64,000 nucleotides of DNA, from assembly GCA_016721725.1 (NCBI GenBank), contig JADKHN010000006.1, positions 124,001 to 188,000 of the forward strand, in the 5' to 3' direction. Under the pieces are notes generated by a model. It was not told the DNA's origin. It was given only the letters and a program-made list of their open reading frames with translations, and ran no database searches. The translations under genes were made by a program, and so were the position numbers. This DNA comes from Chitinophagaceae bacterium (GTDB lineage: Bacteria > Bacteroidota > Bacteroidia > Chitinophagales > Chitinophagaceae). Positions 43,083 to 51,805 of the stretch are shown here, in pieces (the stretch's first letter is position 1; every line of letters begins with the position of its first letter).

Positions 43083-43880
43083 TCAGATGACCAACCCTTT
43101 TGCCAGAACCACTTGAAAGAAGATCAACAGCAGGACCAGGAATACCATGACCGGACCCTGTAACTTTTCATTCACCGGGTTATTGAAGGCTTTCAACTGC
43201 CGGACCTTCCATCCATATAGCCAGACCACAGGCACAGAAATCAAACTGACGATCAGCGGGGCCATCGCCCTGCTCCAGGGCATGATGCGGTAGGGGATGG
43301 TCAGGACAATGCCTGCCAGGGTGGCCAACAGGACAACTTGTGTCAGGTACCGGTAGCGCAGGTAGGGATTGCTGACGTAGGCATCGCCGGGAGCCATTTG
43401 CAGGAATAATTTACTGTAAGCCGTCCCGATCCAGACCAGCAGGACCATGGTCACAAACGAGATCCCAACCCCGGCCCAAAAACCGATCTTAAGATAAGTA
43501 AAGGCCTGGCCGGTATCCGTATCCGGGGCAGCCGTTGCGGTGATCAACTGGGGCAATCCCTGGGCAAAACCCTGAAAAGAGAACCAGAGAAAAAACAGAT
43601 AGAAGCTATTTCCGGGCTTCATCATTTTTACAATCGCCCAGGCCATTACGGCCACGATCAATATGGCGGCTGCACCATAACCCTGTGCCAGGGTTTCCAT
43701 GGGATGACTGCCCTCCCAATTATGATTGTTGTGATAGAGTATCGCCTTTAATCCCAGCCATTTCTTTCCCAGGGCCAGAAAGAGCTCCTGTATAAAGAAG
43801 ACCAGGTTGAAGGCCAACGTGAATGACAAAGCGGAATTGATGATCAGTTTCAGGTTTGTCGCGGGCCGGAGCGATTGCAA
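43083..43880 (-). CDS. multi-pass membrane protein of unknown function
   Basis: 265 residues with about seven hydrophobic helices. The loop after helix one contains YHNNHNWEGSHPM, rich in His and Asn, which could bind a metal. No ATG begins the conserved frame; TTG at 43880 (giving MQSLRPATN) is the only usable start, and an in-frame stop lies four codons upstream of it. I do not recognise a family. Confidence 0.55.
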   Translation of the reverse strand: MQSLRPATNLKLIINSALSFTLAFNLVFFIQELFLALGKKWLGLKAILYHNNHNWEGSHPMETLAQGYGAAAILIVAVMAWAIVKMMKPGNSFYLFFLWFSFQGFAQGLPQLITATAAPDTDTGQAFTYLKIGFWAGVGISFVTMVLLVWIGTAYSKLFLQMAPGDAYVSNPYLRYRYLTQVVLLATLAGIVLTIPYRIMPWSRAMAPLIVSLISVPVVWLYGWKVRQLKAFNNPVNEKLQGPVMVFLVLLLIFFQVVLAKGLVI

Positions 43881-44172
43881 CGCTGACTTTTAATGGGCCG
43901 GATACTCCATAAGCCCAACAGAATGGGTATGATCAGCAAAAGCAGGGGAATGAAATGAAGGATCTTCATGGCATTCCAAAAATAACAGGTTATGGGAAAT
44001 GGTTTTCCGCATTTACTCAGGTGGTCTTATTCGCTGTTAACCGGCAGTTTGGATTATCTGCATTTTAAGGTTTATCACATAAGGGTTAAAGCGGTATCGA
44101 TAGTTCTGAATTAGAATGCTAATTTTGTTTCGGATCAGCCTGTCCGGCCTCACATCAAGAGTTCAAATTATC

Positions 44173-44715
44173 ATGCTGTCAAGATTCAAAACAGAACGGC
44201 TTTTACTGGAACTGATCACCGAATCCGATCACGCCTTCACCCTGGAACTGGTCAATTCAACCGGCTGGCTTGAATTCATCGGCGACCGGCATGTACATTC
44301 TGAAGAGGAATCGGTGCTCTATATCCGGAAGATCCGGCATACGCCGGCATTGTATTACTGGGTGGTCCGGCTTCAAGAGGGCCATCAGCCTTTGGGTATC
44401 CTTTCCTTTATGAAACGCAGTTATCTTGATCACTTTGACATCGGTTTCGCTTTTCTCCCCCAATACGAGGGATTGGGTTATGCTTTTGAGGCGGCAAAGG
44501 CTGTCCTGGATCATGCAGCCGGCAAAACCACATATCAGCCCATATTGGCAACCACCTTACCGGCCAATAGCCGCTCCATCCGATTATTGAACAAACTGGG
44601 ACTGCATTTGGAAAGGGAGATCGAGGTCGACAACAACAAACTCCTGGTATTCAGCAATGCGACTGCATTTACAGGACCAGGCGCCCCGCATGAACCAATA
44701 CAGATCAGCGGATGA
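44173..44715 (+). CDS. GNAT family N-acetyltransferase (RimJ-like)
   Basis: 180 residues. The opening FKTERLLLELITESDHAF is the RimJ/RimL-type start. The acetyl-CoA region is DIGFAFLPQYEGLGYAFEAAKAVLDH, quoted in part, and the ending TTLPANSRSIRLLNKLGLHLE is the classic 'N-x-x-S-x-x-L-x-x-x-G' helix. Its target may be a ribosomal-protein N-terminus or a small molecule. The ATG at 44173 fits the family start better than the upstream codon. Confidence 0.85.
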   Translation: MLSRFKTERLLLELITESDHAFTLELVNSTGWLEFIGDRHVHSEEESVLYIRKIRHTPALYYWVVRLQEGHQPLGILSFMKRSYLDHFDIGFAFLPQYEGLGYAFEAAKAVLDHAAGKTTYQPILATTLPANSRSIRLLNKLGLHLEREIEVDNNKLLVFSNATAFTGPGAPHEPIQISG

Positions 44716-44732
44716 TACTTAAACAATAAACC

Positions 44733-45020
44733 ATGCCCGTTCAACCAACGAAGAGAAAAGAAATTACGCGGGAAAGGATCATTTTTGCAACCAGCCTGCT
44801 GGTCTCCCTGTTCTGGTATTCGGGCCGTAACGTTAACGTATATCAGTTTGCGGCGCTGGGCGCGGTCTATGAGATGCTTTGGTTACCAGCCCTGGCCTTA
44901 CTGGTCATTTTACCGGTCATCGCGATCTATTACCTGGTGAAAGAGAAATTCAGCTTCCGGTCACTTTATCTTTATTCCCTAATGGTCATTGGACTCTGCC
45001 TGGTTTTGACCTTGCGCTGA
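44733..45020 (+). CDS. small membrane protein
   Basis: 95 residues, unrecognised. A basic N-terminus (PTKRKEITRER) is followed by three predicted membrane helices, each about 18-20 residues. It begins 17 bases after the GNAT gene and ends 32 bases before a lipoprotein gene, so the three may be cotranscribed. Confidence 0.6.
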   Translation: MPVQPTKRKEITRERIIFATSLLVSLFWYSGRNVNVYQFAALGAVYEMLWLPALALLVILPVIAIYYLVKEKFSFRSLYLYSLMVIGLCLVLTLR

Positions 45021-45052
45021 TGACCTGGACTATTTTAAAAAATATTGATACT

Positions 45053-45529
45053 ATGAAATCATTCAACCGGTCCGTCATTCTTTTCCTTTTGTTGTGGCTG
45101 AGTTTCTCAGCCTGCCAGTCTGATCGTTCCAAACCTGCCCCATCCCAAAAACAAGATACTGCACGGGTAAATGAAATGCCGCCTTCCCGCCCATGCGGGG
45201 ATAGGGTAACGGATCTTCTCACCAGCACAGACCGTTTTAAACAGCTCACTAAAGGGTTGAACGAAGCCATCCAAAAGAACGGTGGCAGTTCCTACGGGAT
45301 CATGCTGGAAGGAAGCCCGGATCCCATACGAGACCAGGCCAATGAGCGATCCTCCACCTATGATCTCAGCCTCCATGAATCCTATCCCGACCGGATCACG
45401 GTCATCGCCCGGTTCAGCTTTGACCCGGTGAAGAAGCAACTGTTTGAACGAGATGTCATCGAAGACACGCTCATCCCCATTTCATTCGATTCAAAACTTC
45501 TGTTAAACAGTCCTTGCTTCAAAAACTAA
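45053..45529 (+). CDS. hypothetical lipoprotein
   Basis: 158 residues. The signal sequence ends in a lipobox (LSFSAC, Cys20), followed by a Ser/Pro/Lys-rich tether and a compact domain. Conserved-looking features are a CGDRVTDLLTSTDRF segment and a C-terminal LLNSPCF, whose two cysteines could pair. No family recognised. Confidence 0.6.
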   Translation: MKSFNRSVILFLLLWLSFSACQSDRSKPAPSQKQDTARVNEMPPSRPCGDRVTDLLTSTDRFKQLTKGLNEAIQKNGGSSYGIMLEGSPDPIRDQANERSSTYDLSLHESYPDRITVIARFSFDPVKKQLFERDVIEDTLIPISFDSKLLLNSPCFKN

Positions 45530-45616
45530 AGCGATGGAAAACGATTCGCTTTTTTACACCTGGGAAAAAAGGGGTTAACTTGCCTATCACCGACTTGATC
45601 TTCTAAACCCACGATC

Positions 45617-46081
45617 ATGCAAGAATTAGAACGACTCCTTCATCAACTCGATGCCCGCATCGCTCATGCGGATTCCATTGTAGCCGGCATCTCAAAATCA
45701 CCAGTAAGCTGGCATATCGACCACAGCCTGCTCACGATCAAAGTGATCATCGACGCGGTAAAAAACTCCGACCCGGCGAATTATGCTCCGAAGTTCAATA
45801 TGATGAAGACCCTGGTATTCACGCTGAATAAGATCCCGAGGGGAAAGGCAAAGGCGCCGAAACTGGTTCAGCCTGACCTGACCCATGATCCGGTCGTTTT
45901 GAAAAGGCATCTCGATAAGGTCATGGACAAACTGGAAGAATTGAACGGGCTGGATCCTAAAAATCATTTCCCGCATCCGTATTTTGGTCAGTTGAATGTA
46001 AAACAGACCGTTAAATTCCTGGGGATCCATACCCGGCATCACCTGAAGATCATTGATGACATTATCCGCAATCAAAAATGA
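45617..46081 (+). CDS. DinB-superfamily protein (DUF1569-like)
   Basis: 154 residues, four-helix bundle type. Potential metal ligands are present: WHIDHSL near residue 33, HFPHPYFG and HTRHHLKII at the C-terminus, in the order expected for DinB/YfiT-like bundles (one His early, two late). Relatives are thiol- or metal-dependent transferases of unknown substrate. Confidence 0.75.
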   Translation: MQELERLLHQLDARIAHADSIVAGISKSPVSWHIDHSLLTIKVIIDAVKNSDPANYAPKFNMMKTLVFTLNKIPRGKAKAPKLVQPDLTHDPVVLKRHLDKVMDKLEELNGLDPKNHFPHPYFGQLNVKQTVKFLGIHTRHHLKIIDDIIRNQK

Positions 46082-46177
46082 GGGTAAGTTCACTGATGGG
46101 CAGGATCATCTCATCCTTTATGAAATATCCATCCGGTTTGCTGGAAGAATTCAGATTTCTCTCTAACTTAGGAGCCT

Positions 46178-47197
46178 ATGGCTAGGAATCGGGTCAAAAC
46201 ACATGCCTGTGCGAACTGCGGTTTTCAGTTCAGCTCGGAAAAAGAACATACCAATTATTGCCCCAATTGCGGACAGGAGAACCATAATCCCCGGTATCCC
46301 CTGGTCCATTACGGCTATGAATTGCTGGAAGGGTTCCTGCATTTCGATACCAAGTTCCTGTATTCACTGAAGGTCCTGTTGTTCAGGCCGGGTAAGATGA
46401 CCTATGAGTACATCCACAATATCCGGGGACGTTATATGCCCCCGTTCCGGATGTTCATCTTTATTTCGATCATCACCCTGGTCATGATGGGCGTTTTTGA
46501 GAAGTACCTGTTCAGTTCGGGCAACATGGCGAACTTTTCATACGATCCCTCGAAAAAATCCATGACCATCAGCGAGATCTTCGATCAATCTGCCGATAGT
46601 CTGACCGACCAGGTCCTTCCCCCGCCTTTTTCCTGGGTTTTGAAAAATCCTACGGTCACTAATGCCGATCTGCGGAAATTAAAAATGGCTCAGCCTGACG
46701 GGATCGGGGCTTGGCTGACCGCACATGGATATGACAACAACCCACTGACCCGGTTTTTCGCAGCCAATAAGAAATTGCGGATCAGCCGGCAGATGACCGT
46801 GGCGGAAACGGCTACCATGGTCTCCAATATTTTCAAATGGCTGTTCCTCATCATGATACCGGTGATGGCATTCATCTTTTTCGTGGTATTCTACCGCAAA
46901 GGGCTGTACTATTATGACAGCCTGCTGTTCTCGGTTCACTTCATGAGTTTCCTGCTTTTCTACATCCTGCTCACGGAGATGCTCGTACTCGGCTTGTCCC
47001 TTATTCATCTTAGTCTGCCGGCTTTTATCTCCGGGATCCTCTTGCTGTTATTGCTCGCCTATATCACGGTGGCGGTCAAGACGGTCTTCCGGTTCAATTG
47101 GCTGAGCACCGTAATCAGGCTGGTCGTATCCATCCTGTTGACCATGACGGTTTACCAATTGATCCATTATACCATTTCCATGTATTCGGGAAAATAG
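46178..47197 (+). CDS. DUF3667 domain membrane protein
   Basis: 339 residues. It opens with a zinc-ribbon: CANCGFQF and CPNCGQEN (C-x2-C ... C-x2-C). The DUF3667 signature follows (FLHFDTKFLYSLKVLLFRPGKM and IRGRYMPPFRMFIFISI, quoted separately). About five membrane helices are predicted, the last four being at the C-terminus. The family is restricted to Bacteroidota and of unknown function. Confidence 0.88.
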   Translation: MARNRVKTHACANCGFQFSSEKEHTNYCPNCGQENHNPRYPLVHYGYELLEGFLHFDTKFLYSLKVLLFRPGKMTYEYIHNIRGRYMPPFRMFIFISIITLVMMGVFEKYLFSSGNMANFSYDPSKKSMTISEIFDQSADSLTDQVLPPPFSWVLKNPTVTNADLRKLKMAQPDGIGAWLTAHGYDNNPLTRFFAANKKLRISRQMTVAETATMVSNIFKWLFLIMIPVMAFIFFVVFYRKGLYYYDSLLFSVHFMSFLLFYILLTEMLVLGLSLIHLSLPAFISGILLLLLLAYITVAVKTVFRFNWLSTVIRLVVSILLTMTVYQLIHYTISMYSGK

Positions 47198-47212
47198 TCC
47201 GGTTGAACGGAA

Positions 47213-47611
47213 TTATTCATTCAGTAATCCCAGGATGGGTACCAGATCATATAATTTCTCATCAAAGGGGAGTAGGGTCTTATCCTGCAATACCGTACCC
47301 AGTTTCCTGAAATCGAATTTCTCTTTGAACAGGGTATAAGTGTTCCGGACCATCGTATGCAATTCAGCCATATCGACGGGATCGTCAAGGTCAATGACAT
47401 AGGTGTTCATGGCGACGTATTCCAGCAGGGTCTTCTTCTCAAATGCGAATTCGCAGGTAAAGCGGCAGGCGATCCCTTTCTTGGTCGCCGTCCTCAATTT
47501 CCTGACATCCAGGGTCACAAAACTGGTCAGTCCCGTCCCGTCATCGGGGATCGGGTTTCCGGGAGCGTTGTAGTCCCATTTATTCACTTCAAGTTCCGTT
47601 TGTTCGATCAC
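47213..47611 (-). CDS. hypothetical protein
   Basis: 132 residues, unrecognised, probably cytosolic. Features are a YNAPGNPIPDDGTGL loop, then strand-like FVTLDVRKLRT, RFTCEFAFEKKT and an acidic VIDLDDPVDMAEL. The size and strand-rich first half are faintly SecB-like, but no motif supports that name. It converges on the DUF3667 gene. Confidence 0.5.
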   Translation of the reverse strand: MIEQTELEVNKWDYNAPGNPIPDDGTGLTSFVTLDVRKLRTATKKGIACRFTCEFAFEKKTLLEYVAMNTYVIDLDDPVDMAELHTMVRNTYTLFKEKFDFRKLGTVLQDKTLLPFDEKLYDLVPILGLLNE

Positions 47612-47621
47612 TTTGGGGAAG

Positions 47622-47691
47622 ATTTATTTTGAATGTTGAATGTTGAATTTCAAAGGTCCAATGCCATAAACACTAAACCATCCTAAACCAT
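47622..47691. repeat. word-like repeat (gaatgttga, ctaaaccat)
   Basis: Contains gaatgttgaatgttgaattt followed by aaacactaaaccatcctaaaccatc. A short member of the intergenic word arrays, placed between two minus-strand genes. Confidence 0.55.
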
Positions 47692-48669
47692 CTATTTATC
47701 CTCTGTAGCTTTAGCGAAAGAGGAAACCTTCTCTCTCTTCACCTCCTCCAAGAACACCTCCGCCATCATGCAACGTGCGCTGCCTCCGCCGGTCTTTTCG
47801 ATCGTATCCAACGGACTGTGCAGGATGCGGTTGAATTTTTCCAAAGCCGCAATTTGCCATGGCATCAGGGATTCATAAGCCTGAGAGGACATGACCAGTA
47901 ATTTCTCACCCTGCTTATTCACTACCTGCAGCATGTTGCCGGCGAAACGGGCCAGCTGGCCCGGACTGATGGGGATGATCGCTTTTCCGCTGCCCTGCAA
48001 GACCTCGATCAGTTCTTGCTTTTCCTCATCAAGGGGTATTGCTTCCAGGCAGATCACAGCGTATTCATCCGCGACGCTCATCATCACATTGGTATGGTAG
48101 ATGGCTTGTCCATCGGGGCCCAGTGCGGTAAAAGGGATCGCCCTGTACCGGATGAGTTCGCAGAACCGGTAGAGCAGGCTGGCCGAGGTCCTTGGTGATA
48201 TACAGGCATACGCGATCCGGTTCAGACGGTCGAGCACCAGGCTTCCGGTACCTTCCAGGAATTGGCCTTCAGACTCATAAGGCGAAAGGTCGTACAATTC
48301 GTTGAGTTGAAAATGCAGATCGATCGCCTGTAAGACCTTATGTTTTCTTTCCTGCCTGCGATTGAATGCAAACATCGGGTAGAGGACAGCCAATCCTCCT
48401 TCATGAAAGGACAACCAGTTATTGGGGAAAAGGCTGTCAGGCGTATGGGGTTCGGGGGTATCCTGGACAACCGTTACACTGACCCCATTGCCTCGGAGCA
48501 GGTTGACCAGTGCGCTAAATTCCAGCAAAGCACTTTGCTGAACATCAAAACCAGTATCCTGCTGAAAGATGTTATTGACAGCCGTATCGGGGTTATACCC
48601 GAAACGGACCGGTTCGATCATCAGCAGGTTTGAAGTATGCTGCTTCATGCGATCAATGGGCTTTTCCAT
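47692..48669 (-). CDS. ctlX: citrulline utilization hydrolase CtlX-like amidinotransferase
   Basis: 325 residues, arginine-deiminase / amidinotransferase fold. Catalytic features are FLEGTGSLVLDR (acidic residue), YHTNVMMSV (His) and GGGSARCMMAEVF (nucleophile Cys). Proteins of this type convert citrulline or arginine derivatives. The upstream neighbours are DUF1684 and arginase, supporting arginine/citrulline breakdown. The C-terminal SSFAKATEDK is encoded by a dispersed repeat and is not part of the domain. The start at 48669 overlaps DUF1684 by 17 bases; ATG at 48648 is a second option. Confidence 0.85.
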   Translation of the reverse strand: MEKPIDRMKQHTSNLLMIEPVRFGYNPDTAVNNIFQQDTGFDVQQSALLEFSALVNLLRGNGVSVTVVQDTPEPHTPDSLFPNNWLSFHEGGLAVLYPMFAFNRRQERKHKVLQAIDLHFQLNELYDLSPYESEGQFLEGTGSLVLDRLNRIAYACISPRTSASLLYRFCELIRYRAIPFTALGPDGQAIYHTNVMMSVADEYAVICLEAIPLDEEKQELIEVLQGSGKAIIPISPGQLARFAGNMLQVVNKQGEKLLVMSSQAYESLMPWQIAALEKFNRILHSPLDTIEKTGGGSARCMMAEVFLEEVKREKVSSFAKATEDK

Positions 48670-49252
48670 AATTCATTTCGCCTGCCTTCACGGCAACAGG
48701 CAATGTGTTCTCTTTGGGCGGGATCGGACATTTATACCCGGTGGTATATGCGCAGTATGGATTATAAGCCTTATTGAAATCAAGTACCACATTGGGTGTG
48801 GCGAAATCACCCGTCAGCAGGTCGATATACCGGCCGCTGCCATAACTCTCGTCTCCGGTGGTCTGGTCGGTGAACGGGATGAACAGATAATCCTTGTATT
48901 GCTCATTCTGCATCAGGTCCCTGCTTTGGTAAACCGACAGATGGCAATGGACCCCGTTGAGGTTGAAATGAAGCTGGCCGTATTTGTAATAATGTTTCAA
49001 AGTATTGGCCGAGGTCTTCATGGTGAATCCGATGGTGTCATTCATCTTTTCAAAATGGCAGTTGACCCGGTAATTGCTGTCGATGGGAAAGAACTTCAGG
49101 TATTTGCGGTCCTTGCCTTTGACCACTTCATGTTCATCCACATATTTTTTCTGGTACCCTTTCAGCGTTTCCACGTAGTTTGCCGCCTTTTGAGCACAAA
49201 CCATCTTTCCGGTAAACAATAACATGCATAAGGAGAAGAATACTTTTTTCAT
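48653..49252 (-). CDS. DUF1684 domain protein
   Basis: 199 residues, secreted (signal peptide ending KMVCAQ). The DUF1684 signature includes YLFIPFTDQTTGDESYGSGRY and DFNKAYNPYCAY, with a final CPIPPKENTLPV (quoted separately). The family is uncharacterised and widespread in Bacteroidota. It sits between arginase and CtlX on the same strand. Confidence 0.88.
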   Translation of the reverse strand: MKKVFFSLCMLLFTGKMVCAQKAANYVETLKGYQKKYVDEHEVVKGKDRKYLKFFPIDSNYRVNCHFEKMNDTIGFTMKTSANTLKHYYKYGQLHFNLNGVHCHLSVYQSRDLMQNEQYKDYLFIPFTDQTTGDESYGSGRYIDLLTGDFATPNVVLDFNKAYNPYCAYTTGYKCPIPPKENTLPVAVKAGEMNYGKAH

Positions 49253-49313
49253 AATTAATCAGCGTAATCATTAAATCATTTCAATCAGCGATCAATCTGC
49301 GTTCAATCAGCGC

Positions 49314-50261
49314 TTAGTTCATCATCAGTACATTCACGCTCCGTTGCAGGATATTGAAGGCGATCTCGGCCATCAGGTTTTCCTTATCCAAAGTGGGATT
49401 CACTTCCGTGATCTCAAAACAGCAAACCTTCCGGCTTTGCATGAATTTACTGATCAGGTCCTCGGCTTCCCGTTCCCGGAGCCCGTTACTCACCGGGGTG
49501 CCTGTTCCCTTGGAGATGGTTGAATCCAGGCTGTCCACGTCGAAACTGACATAGATATCGGTACAGTCGCCCAGGTAACGTAAGACCTTACGGCTGATAT
49601 TCTCCGCCCCGTTACGCCGTACGTCGCTGGTGGTGATCACTTTCATGCCATGTTTTTCGATCAGGTACTTTTCTTCTTTCTCAAAATCCCGTAAAGAGAT
49701 GAAAACCACGTCTTCCGGCAAAACTTTCTGGTTGATCTTTCCCAGTTTTTTTAATTGATCCCAGAGCCGGATCGTCTTTTCGTCCAGTTCATGGACCTTG
49801 GATTCTTCATTATCCTCGGCGATCGAAGCGGAGAGGGGCATGCCGTGAAGGTTGCCCGACGGTGTGGTATAGGGAGTATGGAGGTCGGCATGGGCGTCGA
49901 TCCAGATCACCCCGAGTTTGCTCTTGGGTTTGGCCATCTTGATCCCGGCAATGGTGCCACCCGAAGTGCTGTGGTCGCCACTGATGAGTACGGGGAAGAA
50001 ATGGGCCTTCATCGCGTCGCAAACCGCCTTGCTTACCCGCTCGTACATGGTCAGGACACCCTGGATGCGCTTGGCATAGGGCGATTGAATGGGTTCGAAG
50101 AGCAATTGGTTCTCTACATCGATCTTCTCGGAAGGGAAATGGACGAAGAAATTGCTCATGAAATCCAGTGCGGCGATCTTGATGGCTTCAACACCCAGGC
50201 TGGCGCCACGGGTACCCGCGCCGATCTCGGAGGGCACTTCGATCAGTTTGATATTTTTCAT
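49314..50261 (-). CDS. arginase
   Basis: 315 residues, ureohydrolase fold. Converts arginine to ornithine and urea. The two-manganese site is complete: ISGDHSTSGG (His), WIDAHADLHTP (Asp, His, Asp) and VSFDVDSLD (Asp, Asp). The substrate-binding loop SGNLHGMPLSA is normal. Agmatinase or formimidoylglutamase activity cannot be excluded, but the sequence looks like the Bacteroidota arginase group. It begins the minus-strand run arginase - DUF1684 - CtlX. Confidence 0.88.
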   Translation of the reverse strand: MKNIKLIEVPSEIGAGTRGASLGVEAIKIAALDFMSNFFVHFPSEKIDVENQLLFEPIQSPYAKRIQGVLTMYERVSKAVCDAMKAHFFPVLISGDHSTSGGTIAGIKMAKPKSKLGVIWIDAHADLHTPYTTPSGNLHGMPLSASIAEDNEESKVHELDEKTIRLWDQLKKLGKINQKVLPEDVVFISLRDFEKEEKYLIEKHGMKVITTSDVRRNGAENISRKVLRYLGDCTDIYVSFDVDSLDSTISKGTGTPVSNGLREREAEDLISKFMQSRKVCCFEITEVNPTLDKENLMAEIAFNILQRSVNVLMMN

Positions 50262-50309
50262 ATGGCGACCGGCCTTTCAGCCTGGCATTTGATGCGTTGA
50301 AATGTAAAT

Positions 50310-51044
50310 TTAAGGAATTCCCGCCAAGGGATCTATATCATAGAGGTTCCCCAAATGGCCGGTGACCCGGAAACGGATAAAAAGCTCTTCACCGAACCAA
50401 TTCCCTTCCCTGGCCGCTTTCATGGCCGAAATATGGTCCGGCTGTCCATAGGCATATGCTTGCATATCTTCTGTGGATTCCCAGATGCTCAATGTGGCCT
50501 GCCTGAGTAAAGGCACTTCCCCGATACCCATGGAAAAGATCAATCCTTTTACGTTATTCTTTAAAGAGACAGTGACCGGATCTGCTTTTTTCCGAAATGA
50601 CCGGATATGCCTGGTTCTTATGGTAGCCCGGGTGATCACGGCGATGCGGCCACCAGGCTCGGAACCGGATCGCCCGGATCCAAAAACAGCCTTTCCATCC
50701 CAGGTTCCATGGCCGGATATAGTCTCCAGGAAAAGGGTCCAGCTCTCCCGGGCAAAAAGCCGGATCCATCGTGAAATGAATGAGCCATACAGGTTTTTGA
50801 GCATAGCCGGCTGATCGTTGAACTCCGAAACCGGGAAAGACAGGAGTGATTCATCCCTGATCGTGAGGATGACCCATTGCCTCCAGTCTGGCCAGACCTC
50901 AAAGCCACCGTTCCTGCCCGTACCGAGCAGTTTCCAAAAACGAATTCCCTTTAACCGGAAAAGAGATATCCTGAAGAGGGCCATAGCCAGTAAGGCTAAG
51001 GGAATGAAGCGGTTACGATACCGTATGATGGTGATGCTGGTCAT
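50310..51044 (-). CDS. spheroidene monooxygenase-like (CrtA-like) protein
   Basis: 244 residues. Spheroidene monooxygenase-like architecture: GGRIAVITRATIRTRHIRSF, then GIGEVPLLRQATLSIWES and MKAAREGNWFGEELFIRF, each quoted separately. CrtA inserts oxygen into carotenoids, but similar proteins occur in genomes without that pathway and no carotenoid gene is in this window, so activity is unproven. The ATG at 51044 is preferred over an upstream non-ATG start. Confidence 0.75.
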   Translation of the reverse strand: MTSITIIRYRNRFIPLALLAMALFRISLFRLKGIRFWKLLGTGRNGGFEVWPDWRQWVILTIRDESLLSFPVSEFNDQPAMLKNLYGSFISRWIRLFARESWTLFLETISGHGTWDGKAVFGSGRSGSEPGGRIAVITRATIRTRHIRSFRKKADPVTVSLKNNVKGLIFSMGIGEVPLLRQATLSIWESTEDMQAYAYGQPDHISAMKAAREGNWFGEELFIRFRVTGHLGNLYDIDPLAGIP

Positions 51045-51177
51045 GTTGGCGGGCCGGGTGCAATATAACCTAATCCGCTGCGTTATAGATTTGAAGAGAG
51101 CAAACAATTCCCTGACATGAGCCTGTTTGCACAGCTGATTCTACCTTAACCTAATGTTTGTTTGTGCTTTAATTCGT

Positions 51178-51212
51178 AAAAAAAGCCCCTCGTTTCCGGG
51201 GGGCTTTTTTTT
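51178..51212 (-). terminator. bidirectional intrinsic terminator after ndk
   Basis: AAAAGCCCC pairs with GGGGCTTTT and both sides carry A/T tracts of seven or more. It lies 57 bases past the ndk stop. Confidence 0.8.
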
Positions 51213-51268
51213 ATACTTGTTCCGGCACTTCACCATTTCGGGTCAGGCTTTCTTAAAGATCGATCGCA

Positions 51269-51685
51269 TCAGAACTGCTCCAGCTTGCTGAAGAAGAAGT
51301 CTCCTTCGATACGGGCGTTCTCATCGCTGTCGCTGCCATGAACGGCATTTTCACCCACCGAGGCGGCATATAATTTACGGATGGTGCCATCTTCGGCATT
51401 GGCCGGGTTGGTCGCTCCGATCAGCTTGCGGAAATCCTCCACGGCATTCTCTTTTTCCAGGATCGCCGCGGTGATGGGTCCGCGACTCATAAAGCTCACC
51501 AGCTCTCCGTAGAAGGGACGCTCTTTGTGCACGGCGTAGAACTCGCCGGCTTTTTCTGCGCTTAAATGCGTCATTTTCATGGCCACGATCCTGAAACCGG
51601 CCGCGTTGATCATCTGCAAAATGGCGCCGGTATTTCCCTTTTCAGTGGCATCCGGCTTGATCATGGTAAACGTTCTGTTGCTCAT
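51269..51685 (-). CDS. ndk: nucleoside diphosphate kinase
   Basis: 138 residues, normal length. Transfers the gamma phosphate from ATP to NDPs through a phosphohistidine. MIKPDATEKGNTGAIL, HKERPFYGELVSFM and the active-site ENAVHGSDSDENA (His) are all intact. The ATG at 51685 (MSNRTFTMIKPDA) is the family start. Confidence 0.95.
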   Translation of the reverse strand: MSNRTFTMIKPDATEKGNTGAILQMINAAGFRIVAMKMTHLSAEKAGEFYAVHKERPFYGELVSFMSRGPITAAILEKENAVEDFRKLIGATNPANAEDGTIRKLYAASVGENAVHGSDSDENARIEGDFFFSKLEQF

Positions 51686-51704
51686 GGGTTGTTTTTTTGA
51701 GCCG

Positions 51705-51712
51705 CAAAGATA
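51705..51712 (-). promoter_or_regulatory. -7 element upstream of ndk
   Basis: The minus strand reads TATCTTTG, 19 bases before the ATG at 51685. Confidence 0.55.
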
Positions 51713-51777
51713 GGCCAAATTCCTTTTGACCGGAAGGGAAAAAAGGAAATACTCAATGTTTAAACAACAAAAAACCC

Positions 51778-51785
51778 TATTTTTG
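51778..51785 (+). promoter_or_regulatory. -7 element upstream of the YceI gene
   Basis: TATTTTTG, 20 bases before the ATG at 51806. Confidence 0.5.
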
Positions 51786-51805
51786 GTGCTTAAACCTATT
51801 TAACA

